Source of the DNA: Casuarius casuarius
Taxonomy: Eukaryota; Chordata; Aves; Casuariiformes; Casuariidae
NCBI GenBank assembly: GCA_003342895.1
Contig: PTFA01000038.1
Span: 1,871,935-1,935,934 of the forward strand
Direction: 5' to 3'
Length of the DNA: 64,000 nt
In this document: one piece after another, positions 1-15,398 of the stretch
How positions within the stretch are numbered: position 1 is the first letter of the stretch
How the letters are laid out: every line of letters starts with the position of its first letter
Notes under the pieces: model-generated
What the model saw: the letters and a program-made list of their open reading frames with translations, nothing else
Databases searched by the model: none
What the model was told of the DNA's origin: nothing
Translations under genes and position numbers: made by a program

Positions 1-2484
1 CACCTGCTGCTTTTCCTCCCCTATCTTCTGAGCAACATCTCCCGCTTTTCAATGTAATGAAACTAAATTTTAATCCCAACAGCAGCAACGAACAAGCTGT
101 TCCCTGAGCAACAGAAGAAAGCCTGATTTCCTACAAAATGATCTCCTGTACCTCCTATCTTCCTCTCATTGCAGCTACTCCAAGTGTCCTACTTGTCCAA
201 TATGACCCCACCTTTGGAGAATGGCATTCAGTTCCTCCCTACATGTACATAGGGGCTATAGCTCATTTCTAAGGCTCTCTGACATCCTATTTAACAAAAG
301 GCTTGCTTTTAATGTGCATTATGTCCACCCTACTCATAATATCTTCAACTTCCTCCTATAATTTGTTTTGTCTGCCAGTTGTGCACAGAATAGACTCTGG
401 CTGCGAGAACATCAGATATAATGGATAAAGTTTGAGCTCTCCTACCTTCCCCTCAGTAGGGGGTTCATCCCTTAACAAATATCCACAAATCTAAGCAAGA
501 AAGACAATATCAGTGTACAAGCATGGATAAAGTCAGTGCAAACTAGCATTTTCTTATACTTCCAGGAATCCACCTACAAGATACAAAATCTCAGGAAAAG
601 CTAAGATTTGTTAGCTCTGCCGCTTATATGACTAGTTGGTATTTATTTGAGAATACTGTATCTAAAGGTATGTTTGCATCATGTATTGTGATCAGTTCAC
701 AGCTGGGACTTTCAGCCTGAAACAGGCTTCTATTTAAATGTTTAAACTGATATTCTACTTCAGCTGAATATCATTTTAAATAAACTGGATGTTGTTTTTA
801 AAACAAAATCAAAACTTATCTCAGTGTTATTGTGTTTACTTCTGTCATGTTGTTTGATTATGTGCATGGATACATATATGGATATACCTGGCTGCCCAAA
901 AAGGAATGTTGTGACTACTTAAACTGATGTCACCCATTCCATTTTCTCCATTTACCCCACTTTCAGTCAAGGGAAAAGCTCATTTCTTCCTGACATATCT
1001 GTTCTTCTTTCTGCAATTATCCAAGGTCAAGAATATAAACAAGGAAACATTTAGAGCAAGGTTTTTCTATTTGTTAAAGATGGCAAAATGGTAATAGAAA
1101 AAATTATGGTTTTAAACCCTATTCACTCACCTCAATGATTACAGAGACAGTGACAACAGCCATCTTCGTTTCAAGGTTCATTTGTTTACCTATGTATACA
1201 GAAGCAGGTATTTTAATTACAGTGCAATTAAATTAACTTCATAATATTTTATAGCATGCCATGAATAATATATGAGAAGTAAAGTGAGATATAACTCTGT
1301 ATTTTCTGGTTTGATGATGCTGATTTGCGGATTTGAATAATACATCCTGCTGCAGTAAAGGATAAAACAATAGGCTTGATTTAATCATTTTCTGCATATT
1401 CTGTGTTTCAGTATTAGCTTTTCTTCATTTAAGCACTATTATTTGATATTAAATTCCTTGATTTAACGTAATCTTGTACTTTTCAGTATGTGCATTGGAG
1501 TAGTACTAACTCCTCAGTAATAATAAGGGACCTCAGTTTTTGGATCTTTCCTTCTGGCCAATTGCTGTGATGGCACCAGAAAATGCCATGGTTCAAATCC
1601 AGCTTTGTGGCCACTAGTTAAACAATACCCGTATTTCATAGATGTAAGCGAAGAAGATGATTAATGTAAATGTCTGTGGAGTAACAAGCTATTTCCCCAC
1701 ATGACACGTTGGTTTTCTTTGGGTGATTCAGTAAACCTGTTCCTCTACATAATCAAATCTTATTCCATCCTTTCTGTAAAGCTTTCATCTTATTCTGTCT
1801 TTAGTATTGAAGAGCATGAACATATTTTACTGGGTTTATAGAGCTGCTGGTCTTTTGCCAATGCCAGTCCTACTAAATGCAATGTTGAATTCCCAAGTCC
1901 TTTATCGCAGTAGAAGAAAAGTTTCTGGCTGGCCTCAGGCTACAGGAAGAGAAATAGATTCCCAGAAACCTTACAAGAAGATCTGCCCTTCCCAAACACC
2001 TAGCAGTTGGATGATACGTGAGAGATATGTATATATGGTAGAGGTATCTCAGATAATAAACAAGTAGGATCATACTGTTCACCTATCTCCAGCCCCCCCC
2101 CAAAAGGCAAGTACTACAGTACTGCAGTATCACGACATACTGAAGTCCACTGCCAGATCATTTCAGAGTTTGACCTAAAAGTACTTGTATAGTGCTAAGC
2201 ATTGGAAGATTAAGCAGAATTGCAATTTTCCCCTTCACTAGCAACTATGTTGAATGAGCACCAGTAATCCAAACAGGAGTTAAAATATATCTAAAGGCAT
2301 AAAAGACATAAAAGTATACAAAATAGCAACAGCTTCAAAGTGGAGTAGATTTAAAATAGATCTTAAAAATGGACCCGTTGTGACCCAACAATTTTTTAGA
2401 CTATTAGTCATACCTCGCCACAGCTGGTCAGGATTGCCTCAAAGACTCAAAATTAGAGGTCCTACCATGGTTAGCCTTCAGCCA
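1..2484. other. Intergenic, no gene seen
   Basis: AT-rich non-coding DNA. Open frames are short and overlap on both strands without family resemblance. There is a short C-run near 2091-2100. I see no RNA gene, exon or recognisable repeat before the CR1 fragment. Confidence 0.6.
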
Positions 2485-3475
2485 TGGAGTGACTGGCTGG
2501 GTAGATGAGGGGAGAGTAGTGGATGTTGTCTACCTTGACTCCACTAAGGCTTTTGACACTTTCCCCTAACATCCTTGTAGGCAAGCTGAGGAAGTGTGGG
2601 CTCGGTGAGCAGACACTGAGGTGAATTGAAAACTGGCTGAATGGCAGAGCTCAGAGGGTTGTGACCAATGGTGCAAAGTCTAGTTGGAAGCCTGTAGCTA
2701 GCGGTGTCCCCCAGGGGTCAAAGCTGGGTCCAGTATTGTTCAACTTACTCATCAATGACCTGGATGAAGGCACAGAGTGCACCCTCAGCAAATCTGATGA
2801 TTCAAAACTGAAAGGAGTGGCTGATACACCAGAAGGCTGTGCTGCCATTCAGAGAAACCTGGACAGGCTGGAGAGGGAACCTCATGAAGTCCAGTAAAGG
2901 CAAGTGCAGGGTCCTTCACCTAGGGAGGAATAACCCCATGCACCAGCAGAGGCTGGGGGCTGACCTGCTGGAAAGCAGCTCTGCGGAGAAGGACCTGGGA
3001 GTTCTGGTGGACAAGTGAACCCTGAGGCAGCAAGGTGCCTTTGTGGCCAAGAAGGCCAATGGCATCCTGGGGTGCATTAGGAGGAGCATTGCCAGCAGAT
3101 GGAGGAAGGTGATCCTGCCCCTCTCCTCATCGCTGGTGAGGCCACACCTGGAGTGCTGTGTCCGGTGCTGGTCTCCCCAGTACAAGAGAGACATGGAGCT
3201 ACTGGAGCGAGTCCAGCGAAGGACCACAAAGATGATTAACGGACTGGAGCATCTATCATACAAGGAGAGGAAAAAAACTTCTTTACTGTGAGGGTGACAG
3301 AGCACTGGCACAGGTTGCCCAGAGAGGTTGTGGAGTCTCCTTCTCTGGAGATATTCAAAACCCGCCTGGACACGATCCTGTGCAACATGCTGTAGATGAC
3401 CCTGCTTGAGCAGAGCCGGACTAGATGATCTCCAGAGGTCCCTTCCAACTTCAGCCATTCTGTGATTCCATGCCC
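2485..3475 (+). mobile_element. CR1 LINE fragment A (5'-truncated, internally deleted)
   Basis: This is the 3' part of a CR1 non-LTR retrotransposon. It covers the end of the reverse-transcriptase region (the peptide [21 protein letters not shown], broken here, at about 2701-2765) and the 3' tail, ending in the CR1-type CCATTCTGTGATTC at about 3459-3472. The frame is interrupted by stops and small deletions. The region that should hold the RT active-site aspartates reads K-S-D-D-S-K. About 170 nt expected from other CR1 copies is missing near 3270, where a segment ending GGAGAGG runs straight into the distal AAAACTTCTTTACTG block. It cannot be autonomous. The 5' edge is approximate. Confidence 0.9.
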
Positions 3476-6400
3476 AGTGTTGAAAGTGTAGAATGGAAAC
3501 ACACTTGCACATTCCCATCAAGCCTCATAGTTTAAAATTTTGGGATGGAATCAGAATGAGCTATTACCACTATACTTGTGCTTTTACTTGACTTTTAAGC
3601 CAAAAAGTGCATATGGGCCAAACAGCTCACAAATGAATGCCTTCAACATTCTGATGTAATGGTTGCTGTAAAGCTTTTCTGTGTGAAAAATGTCAGATTT
3701 TGCTATCTGAAAAGATAATCCAGGTAATCCCTTCCCAAGAGATCAATTCTGGTAGTATGAACTGATGATTCTGGTTGAAAAAGGAAAAAAACCCTACATC
3801 AACTGTCAAACTCCCTCACTAAAAAAAAGAAACAAGAGTCCAGTTTCACTAATTAACTGAATGAGATGCTGTATGAAATTCGTAGATAAATATAAGCACT
3901 TCCTTCATTTTCCTACTCTCCATTTACCTTCCCACCTTTTCTCCTTTTGACTTTAATTTCTTTAAATTTAAATTAAATATGTTGGAAGAAACTGCATGAA
4001 GAAAATGTTGTGGTTAAAATATGAGTATTAAATCAGTGTCTAAATATCTTTTGCTGTATGTGTTTTATGTCTGATAACAAGAAAATGCTTATATTTTTAT
4101 AAATAAAAAGAATGAAAACGCATATTAAAATTAAGTAAAAGTGTGGTCCCAGTTATAGGACATTTGATTTACTTGGAAAAATAAAGCTAAATGTATGTTT
4201 ATATGTGCAACTCTGCTTGTGTGTTTATAACATAGATGTTTAGGTGCCAACTCCAGTAAATAGTTTGCTTGAACTGTCCGCTTTGAAGGATAATGAAGCT
4301 CAAGCCGAGAATACTAGGATGACTAATGCAGGTGAGACATGAATGTTACTTTAGATTGTTGCTACCTTGGCCTTTGTATTTTGACATAAAAATAGTTGCG
4401 GCTGATGAAGTGCAGATATTTATACAGTTAAGAACATAACACATTTCAGTAGCAGGAAAAGATCCGTTTTTTACTTTCCAGGCACATGCTCCTATTTCCA
4501 CAGATTTAAATCTCTTCTTTTAGCTTTAAAAATGAGGGTGAGATGAATGATAAAACAAATGCTAGATATTCTCCTTTCTGTTTGTTGAATTTGATGGATT
4601 TTTAAAGCACATATTCCGAGAGGCAATTGCAGACACTTCTCTTAGCAGAGTCCAATTATGCCTTGGCTTCAGCTCACTGTATCTATCAAAGTGTCACAGA
4701 TGCTTTCATGTAGGCAATATATTGCTCCGTCAGACCCAAGAGAGGGGAAAATTCAGGCACCCCAGAGTCTTCTCCTTAAGTAGGTGTTGAGCAAATTAGC
4801 CCCATTACAATTCAGCATGCATTAGTCCATTAAAGAGCTGGAGGAAGACTCCTTTGTGTAAATGACCAAATGGTTTCACCATATATTTGTATTAGTCATT
4901 TCCTGTTATTCTTTAAAGAAAGTTCTTGATACCTGATACTTAAAAGATCTTAATTTTTACAGGAGTGTAACTCTAAAAAAATAATTTAATGAAAGAAAAC
5001 ATTCCCATATATTTTAAAAGGTAATTCATTCTTTTTTGATATCATCAAGTTAAATTCCTTTTTGGCTTAAAGAACACAACATCCTCTCAATTCTCAAACT
5101 CCTGTATAGTTTTCCTGATTAATGTAGATCCTTGTCTACAAATCCTCTCTTTCTTCCCCAAATCATTTCTACTCCTTTTCCCAGATTTAATATCAGACCA
5201 TTGAGAAGGCAAAAGATGGGATGAAGGAGTGGCTTAATTTACCCTTTTTCTTTTTTCTGTTTTCATTTGTTGGTGGGTGGGAGAGCGTTCTTCTTAATTG
5301 TCTTTCTTGCTTATTATGGTTCACTCTGGGAGTTCAAATGTGACAGAGAACAGTAGAAATCCCACTTAAACTATCATCACTGTTGCTACTGGATCAATTC
5401 TCCTTCTAAAAGAGAAATTCAGAGATAGATTGTTCCCTGAAAGAAAGCAAATCAGATTTGTAATGTTATTTTGTATGGCCTAAGTTCTGAAATTTTAGAT
5501 TCCTTTTTCACCCATTAAGTCTAGCGAGCCTTTTAACAAGCATGCTGCAAACTATTGCACTCCTTTTGCTTGTGGTTGCATCAATGGAAGTGGGATCTGA
5601 CAAATATATATAAAAGAGCGACACAATTGGATGGGAAAGATCTGCCGTCTCCAAACAAACGTGCCCTCCCAGCCCTTTTCCTGGAGCACCTCTGCGCCTA
5701 TTTCAAACCAAGGACTTTCTGCAGTAAAGCATCTGTGGTCCTTCTCAAACGCGATCGGAGTAAACAAGAAAACATATGCAGAGGAACGGCTGTTTAGGCC
5801 CCCTCGGTCACAGGACTTAGACATCCAACCTGGAACGAGGATGTTCAATTGATAGGATTGAGCTCCACAGAAAATACAGCTATTTCAGGCAAAAGATGAA
5901 CTAGCAGCAGACTCATCAATCAAGGAGGATAAGAGACCTATTTCGTGGATAGTTAGCATAATAAGTGAAAAATAATTTATCACTCTAATTTAAATAGTAT
6001 TCCTTTTTCTGGTAGGAAATACCTGGAAGGCATCTGTGTCTTCTCCTTCATATGAATTCCTCACTGCTTTTCTTATCTGTATCAGAGACCTTCTATATAA
6101 GTGCTCATTCACCGATTAAGATTTATTACTCTTTCTTCTGTCACCATAAAGCAAAGTTATCTCTGTTTCCTTTACTAGACCTGTACTGCTGAAATCAAGC
6201 CCATTATTTTGGTAGGCTGGTTGTAAATTCCTTTTTCCCTGATAGGAAATTGAATCAGGACAAGGCACAGATCAAAACAAATATTTCCTAGAACACCTTT
6301 TATTCCTCAAGCTGTGATAACTAATAGCAGATCACTATTCACACCCCACATGGACTAATTCCCCCTCACAGCTCACTTGCACCCGCCTGCACTCACTCCA

Positions 6401-9400
6401 GCTTTCCTGGTCGCAGCAGCACACAGGGGCCACAAATGGGTTTTGGGGAAATCCCTTGTCTCTTTGGGTGCACATATAACCCCGTAGCCTTTGCGTAGAG
6501 CAGCCAGCACCCTCCTGGATGGGGTCTGAGCTGAAAAACCTGTTGCTGATGCTTGTGGCCTTGCACAGATTTGTGCAAACATATTTGCACATACTCACAC
6601 AAAAGGGGCTTTTGTGACACTTGAAGGCTCATCTCTTTCTTCATGAAAACGAGAGAACAAAGTGTCCATTTTATGAATAAGGAACATGATTAACTAGCTT
6701 TATTTCAGGTTCATATTGGTTCCACTTAAGTCGCAATGCTGGGAAAACATGCAATTAACAAAATAAAGAAGTGGTTTTCAACATTTTTGGTTCACTAACA
6801 GCATTTCCTGGAGGTGTCTTCTCACATGACACCATTTTGTCTTCTAAACGGATTTGCTTCCATAAAGACATGAAATGCCACATTCTCAGAAGCTCATGAT
6901 CATGAATAGCTTCAAGATGGTCCTATCTGCCAGATCATGCCACCTTTTTCTTTTTCTTTAATATTCTTTTCTATTTTCTTTAAAAACAACCAGGAAAGAG
7001 ATTCTTGCTCGAATCCACGTTTCATTACACTATTATGGATAGCTCAAGTATTTGCTCTTCTCCTTTAGCTGTTGGGTTGGTCCCATATTGCCAGTATGAC
7101 ACTACACAACCGGTCACTCTCCCTGCTCCCAGAAAGAGCTGACATTTCAGCTCACAAAACTTCCTATTTCACTGTTTTCATCACCATCAAACGTCAGCTT
7201 GTTTTCAGGGTTTGGGACAAAAGAAAAAAGGAAAAAAACCCACATCTTTCCTTTCTAGATAAATCTAGACCCGAAACTTTGTGATAAACCATGGCAAGAC
7301 CTTGATTTTATCATGTAATGTTCTTCTGAATAAATCATTCTAATTTTTGAGAAAATATCAGGGACAGAGAGACTTTAGTAAAACTATTCCTCATTTCCAA
7401 GGTGCCAGGATAGCTCAGACAGATAGCAGACCCACTCTGCATTTTGTGAATGCAGCACAAAAAAGAGGTAGCTAAATGACCGATTTCCTCCTGTTGTACA
7501 TCCACTTCTGCATTTTCCAGCCCTAAGTTGTCCTCGCAGCGGTCCCGCTGCTTTGATTGTGCAGCCACGTAATGAACGGTATCAGGGAACAGGTAGCTTT
7601 AAACTACCTCAACTGCAAAATAAAATAGACAGCTTTTAACTCCAATGAGTTCACTGCTCCGGTTCAGCGTGCAACCAGACCATACGGTGCTAAGAGCAAC
7701 TGGTAGAGAACAGAGTACGGTTAGCCAAGCTGCCAAAATAAATGTTCAAGCTGAAAACACCACCTGAAGTTATGCACGCACAAGGCCTCATTGTGCAGGA
7801 TAACCTCACTTTGTCCTACACGTTAAGGAAATAACTTGGGTTTGGGACCATTGGTGGAACAGTGAAGATGGATGGATTTTTTCTCCCTAGTGGTTATTAG
7901 GAAATAGCATACCCATTCGGACAGTCCCTAGATTTAGGGCTCTTCAGCCCGAATTCGGCAGTCTGGAGACACTAGTCTGGAAAGCATGGCAGTAGTGAAC
8001 TGAAGTCTTGGCTATGGCGTTTGCCTCTTCTCACGCTCCTCCTGTTTCGTAAGAAGTTTAAAGGCCAACCAAAACTTTCTGAAAATTGGACATAAAAATT
8101 TGTATACCCAGTTCTTTTCTGTCACATCTATGATGGCCCAGCGAGGCAGTCATTAGACAGGAATCTTCAAAGTTGGAGGCAGAAACACTGAAGAAAGACC
8201 TCACAGAAAAATATAGTGGATGCAGAATGAAGAGTTATCAAAAGTACAAAGGAAAAAGTGAAAATTCCTGCAGAAGAGTGTTGAAGACAGTAGACAATGA
8301 TAAATTCCTCTGTTCCAGATGAGGGTAGAATAGGTCAAAGTGAAGAGTATGTGTAATGAGATGGTGTTCGTTTATAACTATTTTGCGCAGCTTCAAAGGA
8401 TCACAGAAGCAGACCTCATATTTTTTAAACAGTATTTGACACTCATTTTTCCAGTTTGGTCAATAATACAGTCTCTAAATCACCATACTCTGCCAAACGA
8501 AAGCTTTAGCCAGTCATCTTATTATGAATTAAATAGCTTAACTCCTTGTACTCTGTGTATAGATACTTAAAATTGGTTGGTCCTGAAGGCAACAGTTTAT
8601 GCTTACCAGCCTGGACCTTCATTTCAGGGCATCTTGAATTAATTAAAGTTGCTCCTGATTTACATCAGATAATCAAGCTTCTTTTTTTTCTTCACTAAAA
8701 TTAGAAATAGAATGGATTAAAAGGTTTTCTCAGAGAGTAAATACCTGGTGTCTGATATAGCTAGGGAAATCCTAGATATACTTAGTGCTCTTTGATGAAA
8801 TAGTATTAGGAATATTCATTTTCTAAAATGACTTACTTTACTACCCTAATTCTCTTAGCATTATTTTGAAAGACCACTGAGAAGAGAGAAAAGAGCAATC
8901 CATAGTTTTCTGTTTCAGTAGATGATAAGCAAATTTTCCTGATTGAAATGTGCATTGGACCGTTTAGAAAGCTGACAATTACTGTATGTAACAGACTGAT
9001 TTTAATACATGCTTACAAAGAAAGTAATTTCCTGTTATTCTGTAATACCAATTATCCATTCAAAAGAATTTTACATTACTATGATTTTTTTTTAATTTCA
9101 TTCTCTGATAAAAGGAAATGAGATTCCTTTATACTAAGTCTTTATTTGACAAAGATGCCAATTAACTACTTTATACCATTTAGGCTTCGCTATTATGTGG
9201 ATCAGAAAATGGCTTCAGCTATTCTTTTAAAATAAAGCAACAATGTAATATATTATAAAAGCTATTCTAATCTCTGCAGTAAAAAGCCACCATAAATCAC
9301 AAAAAGCTCTCTGCTGCATCATTTCTTCATTTTCAAACTGGGCTAGAAATCCCACGTATGTTAATACTGCCTCATAAAGAATAATTTATGAGGGTTTCCC

Positions 9401-11282
9401 CTCTTGACCAGAAGCCCTCAGTCTCCACTGGTTATAGGTGTCATAAAAAAACACTGAAAAGGTTCCAGTTTTTGAAGTCACGGGATCACTGTACAGATGA
9501 ACACATTACTGAAACAGCTATGCATTTTGGAGGCCAGGCTCCGCACCATATTACATTGAGAGAACAAGATCAACAACATGTCCAAAAAATGGAAATTTTA
9601 TGATACAAATCTTACCACGGTCAGTTCTTTGTAGGAAAAAGAAAATAAAAGGTAGGCGATTTGGTCCTTAATTTATCTGTTTAAAACCATATTCATTAAG
9701 CACTTTAAAAGTAACTGAAATTATTATACAAAACTGGAACATTCACAGGGGCTGCAAAATTGATTTTTTTTCTGGGGTATATTGGTTGGCATTAGAAATT
9801 ATAACACTTGCAATCAAGAAGCTATTTTTTATTTTAGTTATAGGAACACTACTCAGAATATTCTAAGGTTTCTCATAATTAAAGACTATATATGATCCTG
9901 CATTGAAAATCTGAAATATGTCAAAAACCATTAACTTGAGATATTTTTATTAACAGTGAAGAAAAAACTATCACAACACTGAAAATTTTCTTTTCCCAGA
10001 TGACGAATTCAGGTCTGTTTTGCTCATTAGTTGCTAAAACTTTTTATTTGGGCTTCATCTCATTTCGCCTACATTATATGGTTGGAACAGTTATGACTGT
10101 TGCCTCTTTATGAAGCATGAAAGTTTATCTTTACTAAATCTGGTGATGCTGTGAGATTCCAGAAATACATGCAAAAATGTTTGCACTTGTGCAACTCATC
10201 TGCTTTCCTCCAATTAAATCTGCCATTGTATTCACTGCTGTATCACTGTTACTATAGCGATGAAAGCTATGTAAGAGCCTAGATAGTTACTCACTGATTG
10301 CTGCACCTGATATATAATTTTTCACAATTTACCTTCCATTCATTATTTCCTAAATTGCTATAAAATAGCATAATTTATCATAACAGATACGTTTGTACAC
10401 ACATGCCAATTACAATATCATCAGGAAGAATAAAGAAATAAGTTGCTGGTTATTTTAAAGACAACTAAGACAAGAAATTATCTTGTACTATTTTTAAATA
10501 AGCATTCCTTACCCCCAAATTACTGCTACACTGTGGAGTGTAAAACTGAAGGGAAATTTGAATCCCACTTTAAGTTGAATGTTTGGCTTTACTGGAGATT
10601 GCACTACATTTAGTGAATGTTCTTCTCTTCTAACAGCAAACATGCATCACAGCAAAGTGTTTCTCTGATGTTTAAGTATTAATTTTTCTTAACTTTGAAT
10701 ATCTGTTAACATCAATCAAGTATTTGTCCATTTACATTAAGCCATTCCTATACTATATACAGCCTTAGATATTTTTCAGCTTTTTAAATACCTCTGTGCA
10801 TTTTCCTCTCAGTAGACTTTATTTTTTGTGAACTATTTCCAAATGCTTCCTTTATAAATGGGGAATGTTTTTTGGCTCTTCTTCACTTAGCAAAGTTGAG
10901 ATTTATCGTGGCAGCATTTACATTTCTCCTTTTTCAAATTTCTTTTAGCTTGAGGTTTATTTCCCTCCAGCCTTTCTTACCGGCCTGGATTTGCTGGGGT
11001 TGGAGGTGCTTCACTTTTCACACTGAGGGAAGGGGGAAAGTCAAGCATGGGTGAGGGGGATCCACCTGCTTTCACAGCCTTACTGTGGGTTCAATAGGTG
11101 AAATGGGGATTTAACTTCGGATGGGGAAGGAAAAGTCACTGCCGAAGGTGTCTCGTCCTTTCCTGTCTATCAGGGAGCTGCACTCAGAGGGAATCTGTAT
11201 TTTCTCACTATGCATTTTTAAAGGAGGTGGGACGTCGGTATGGATGGCGCAGGTGCAGAGGGAGGACTCAGTTCACAGACTA

Positions 11283-11372
11283 GGACATCCACATGTAGGT
11301 GCCTGCATAGAGATGTCTGCACGTCAGCTCGGCGTCTAAGCTCCTGCTTATACCCACTGGAGATCTAGTCAG
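11283..11372. repeat. Dispersed repeat, copy 1
   Basis: The stretch with GTCAGCTCGGCGTCTAAGC and, about 30 nt later, GGAGATCTAGTCA matches a diverged copy at about 56142-56192 in the same orientation. The family is unknown to me. It looks like an old, low-copy interspersed element. Confidence 0.4.
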
Positions 11373-13690
11373 CACAGCTGGTGGAAGCTACGAAGCTGCT
11401 CCACTCATCTTTAATTTAAGTGAACGTGCAGTTTGTTAGGCTACTGCTTTTCAGCTTTTCGGCATTTTTCATGGGTTTGCTTTCCTTTGTAGGCTCCACA
11501 GGGATTCATGGCCCAAAGCCACTTTACAGCACAGATGATGCTTTCTGAAGTGATCATTTTCAGTAAAGCTGGTTGGATGTTTTGTAGAAATTGCTGACTG
11601 TTAGAACTGATTTAGTCGTTTCTTCATCATTAGTGGTTAATGGATTTGGCTAACTCGGTACACACAGAAAGAATATATATTGAATGTAACCCATAAAAGA
11701 ATATGCTCTTCGAAAATGCCCTGGAACATTTTTACCTGCTAAGAGCCAAGCTTACCTCTGACTTAGTCCTAAGTTGGGCCAGAGTTGACAAGTAACTTGC
11801 CCATATCAAGATGGGAGAAAAACACAAGATGCCACTCTGCTTTCTTTACATAGAGATGGGAATAATTGCTTCCTGCCTCTATAAACTGCAAGTCACCTGT
11901 CCCCCAAAGCAGAGGAGAATAGCTGGTAGGCAGGGAGCCAAGCCTACCTGCATCAGGTCCTTTTATCACCTATAACATCAGGTGAAATTGAAGCAAGTAA
12001 GCACAGGGGATGGATTTGACAGCTATGTCAGCATCTGAAGTTAGTGATACTTTACAGTGGTGTGCTTAAAAGTGCTTAGAAACTTAACTCTCATTGATTT
12101 CAATGGTATTCAGGTACTGAAAGTCTCAGTGGGCATCCATCCATGTCTTTAGGGGGTGTAAATATCTTTAAAAATCCACCCTAGTAATCTGTCTATTCCT
12201 TCCATATGAATGCAAAGTGCAGTTAGTTTTACAAAGAGACATGTGCTTCACCCACGGCATGGATATCTAAACTGAGTTTCAAACAAGCTCACACCTCATA
12301 AAACTCAGGTCAGATAGTTTTAAAGCTTTATAAGACCTTTGGCAAACAGCTTGAAGGGAACAAAAGATAAGTTGAATTGAATTTGTGTCATGAAGTCCAA
12401 GATCCATTTCATGATCTGAACATGCTACTTTATGTACGTGATGTTACTGTAAAGTGTGATGCTGGTGACAACTGTGAAACCAGATGGATAAGTAATCTTT
12501 TACCCGTTTCAGTCTACTGTGAGATTTCCTGACTTTATCTGTGGACTGTCCACGTGATTATTACAAATATGCTTCTTCCCATAAAATGAAATATTCTGCA
12601 AAGCCTCCTTTCCAGAGCATCCAAGACATAGTTTAAGTTCCTACAGCAACGATCTCACTAAATTTACAGAAAAACAAACCAAAGTTTTTTCCAAAAGATA
12701 ACAATGTTCCTGCAACACATCCAAGTCATGGATCCAGTGCAGCATTGTGAACGCTTTCCTCCATTTCTCACATCCCTGCATCCTTTGGCAGAAGGTCACT
12801 TTGAAGGTAGAAGGAGATCAGCAAATCAGGCCAAACTTCAATAGAAAATAAAATAAAATCTGTCTAAACATATTGCAAAGCTATGTTCCTTGAAAGTTTC
12901 TCTTCCACCTCAACAAAAGCTGCCAAGTACAAAATACGGGTTGGGTAACAAACCGTGTTATTGATCTTTGTTGTATTTAGTATATGGAAGAATCTGGTAC
13001 TCAGATCCTCCGAGTCCAAACAGTGTTTGCATTTTGGAAAGCATTCTCACACTACACATGTTCTTCTCTTATTCCAGTCTGTGGTCATTTTGCTTTCCTT
13101 CCTCCAATTCAGCCCATTTTAACCAGATGAATTTTTTTTTTCTTGTACAATCAATGCTTAAAGCAAAGAAGAGGTCTTCCTTCTGCCTTAAAAATGTCAG
13201 TAGTCTGGCTAATTCAGAAAAAAGACACTTGGAGGCTGGTATGTAAGAAAATTTAGTTTTATGGACAGAAGTTGCACTGTGCCATTTAGCATCAGGGCTG
13301 GACAACAAGCCCTGTCCCATTTTTGTAGTCGTACAGGTGTAGCCATGAAGAGGAAGGCTCTCTTCAGTCTTCTTCAACAGTGGCTTCAGGCACTGGAGAA
13401 GTTACAGGTGTCAGGAGTGAGTGTCCTCTTTCAGGTTCCTCACCTCCTCCTAGACCATGTTCCTAGTCCATAGCCTTCACTTGCAGGACTAGTTTTATCA
13501 TTCCGTGTCATTTAACTCATTTCCACTTGAACATTTATTCTGGATTTCCACACACTTATTCTTTGAAAAGGAATTTTGTAGTGATTTGGAAGTACAAAGT
13601 AAGCATCAAGAATATGAATATTGGTTGGCATTTTCCCCTGGTGTTAATATTATATGTATAACCCTAATCATATATATGCATTGTCATTTT

Positions 13691-13743
13691 ATTTATATGT
13701 ATATATGTACACAGCATATACATACACATACGCACACATACAA
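13691..13743. repeat. TA/CA simple repeat
   Basis: Alternating purine-pyrimidine tract, imperfect TATATG and CACATA units. Similar alternating tracts lie at 26496-26518 and 33335-33400. Confidence 0.8.
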
Positions 13744-15398
13744 CGGGGGAACTGTCATCAGTTTTCCTGCCCTCTACCCAGCTTCGCTCATAATCTTTCA
13801 GTATAATTTATAGATTCTGCATTATAAATCTTTTGAATTACTTTACTAAAGGAAAGAGCTGAAGTCTAAATATTCAAACAAAATGCCAACACCTTTATGA
13901 AAAAAACGCGGTAGCCCAGAGTGCTCACACTGGGAGGCTGAAGAACACATTTGTCCCCACGTTCCCCATCCACTGTGTCCAGCTTCACTTCCAATGACCC
14001 GCTTTTGTACGAAAGAAATCCAGGGATGGAGCAATATCCCAAAGAAACGCTCAGATCGGAGCCTCCCCAGCCTTGCTTACTAGGGTTACAGCCTCTCCCG
14101 GGAGACCTTGTGTAATCACATTAGTTACTCTGATGGATAAATAACCACAAATGCCTCTGACCCATCCTTCTTTCCCTCCCACGTACAAATAACAGCATCC
14201 CCGAGGAAGAGCGTTGCCAGAGTGGTGAGAAATCGCTGAAAGGGGAAATAGAGAAGACAAGGCAGCGAGGAGGTTTTTCTAAGCCTTCCTTGGGAGATAC
14301 CTGGGCCAAGACGTGTTTCTCTTGCATAGGAAGAAGTGAGTCCTGGAGCCTTCAAGAGTAAGTCCTGTGTGTTTACTGCACTCTTATTCTTCTCGGCAAT
14401 ACAATGGTTTGTGCCAGGGTCTTCTGGACAATTCAGTGACCGTCTATTTGCCTAAAAATCATTACAGAACCTGAGCAGAAACTTCAGTGTAGGTGAGTGG
14501 TATGTAAAGGAAATTGCAAGTGGGAGGGGGTTAAAGAAAATAAGAATATTTATTCCTTCCGGTACGATGTGCTTGCACAGGAGTTTTTCCTGGTTTTGAC
14601 CTTGGATTTTGCTGAAATGAGTACTCTAATGCCCAAAATAACATGTAGAAGAGTGAAAAAATATAAAAGGCAGCTTTTCTTCTGTGCATAAGAAGGCAGA
14701 GGAATAACTTTTTATAGAGATGTAAAGTTCAGATTCTTTAGTTACAATATTTATTCCAAAGTAAAGACAGAAAAAAGCCAATAACTAAAGTTTTATAACA
14801 TTACTTTTTCTTTCCTAGGTTTATCTTAATTTAGTAATAGTGTTCTAACAAGTATTTGTTGAGAATTGAAAAGAAAAGATCTTTTTTAAAGTGTTTTTTT
14901 TTTTAATCAAAGACTTAATTAAATGCTTTATTTGTTGAATGCGTTGGATGGTTTTTGGTGAATGCTTTTCTCAACACAAACCGTGGGGCAGATGCACTAA
15001 TATGAGAATATTGCTGAGGAAATAAATTAAAGAATGGTGCAACCAAGAGGAGAACGTAAATTTGGCTGTCTGGTTGTGAACTGGCAGTAGAAAGAAACCT
15101 TTCGAAACTCACAGAAATGTCGGGAACTGGTCTTTTTGCTCTGATCAAGCAGAGGAGATTAGAAGTTTTGGGTTTGCATTTGAAGTAGCTGAAATAGTAG
15201 CTTTTACCTTCTAGGAGTAGCAGATGTGTGTTCAGTTCACCCCAGAGACAGGAGATAAATCTCTAGAGAAATGATTTCAAGTGGAATAGAAGTTGTACGC
15301 TATAGAAAGCTATTTTATTAGTCTTGATAGAAAGAGTGGTAAACTGGAAGGTAACCAGTTCAGAGACCAGTTTAGAGACCTAACAGAACCAGTTGTTC

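Noticed and set aside
2916..3521. A 201-codon frame on the - strand
   Set aside because: It is the antisense of CR1 fragment A; its length comes from the retroposon's composition.
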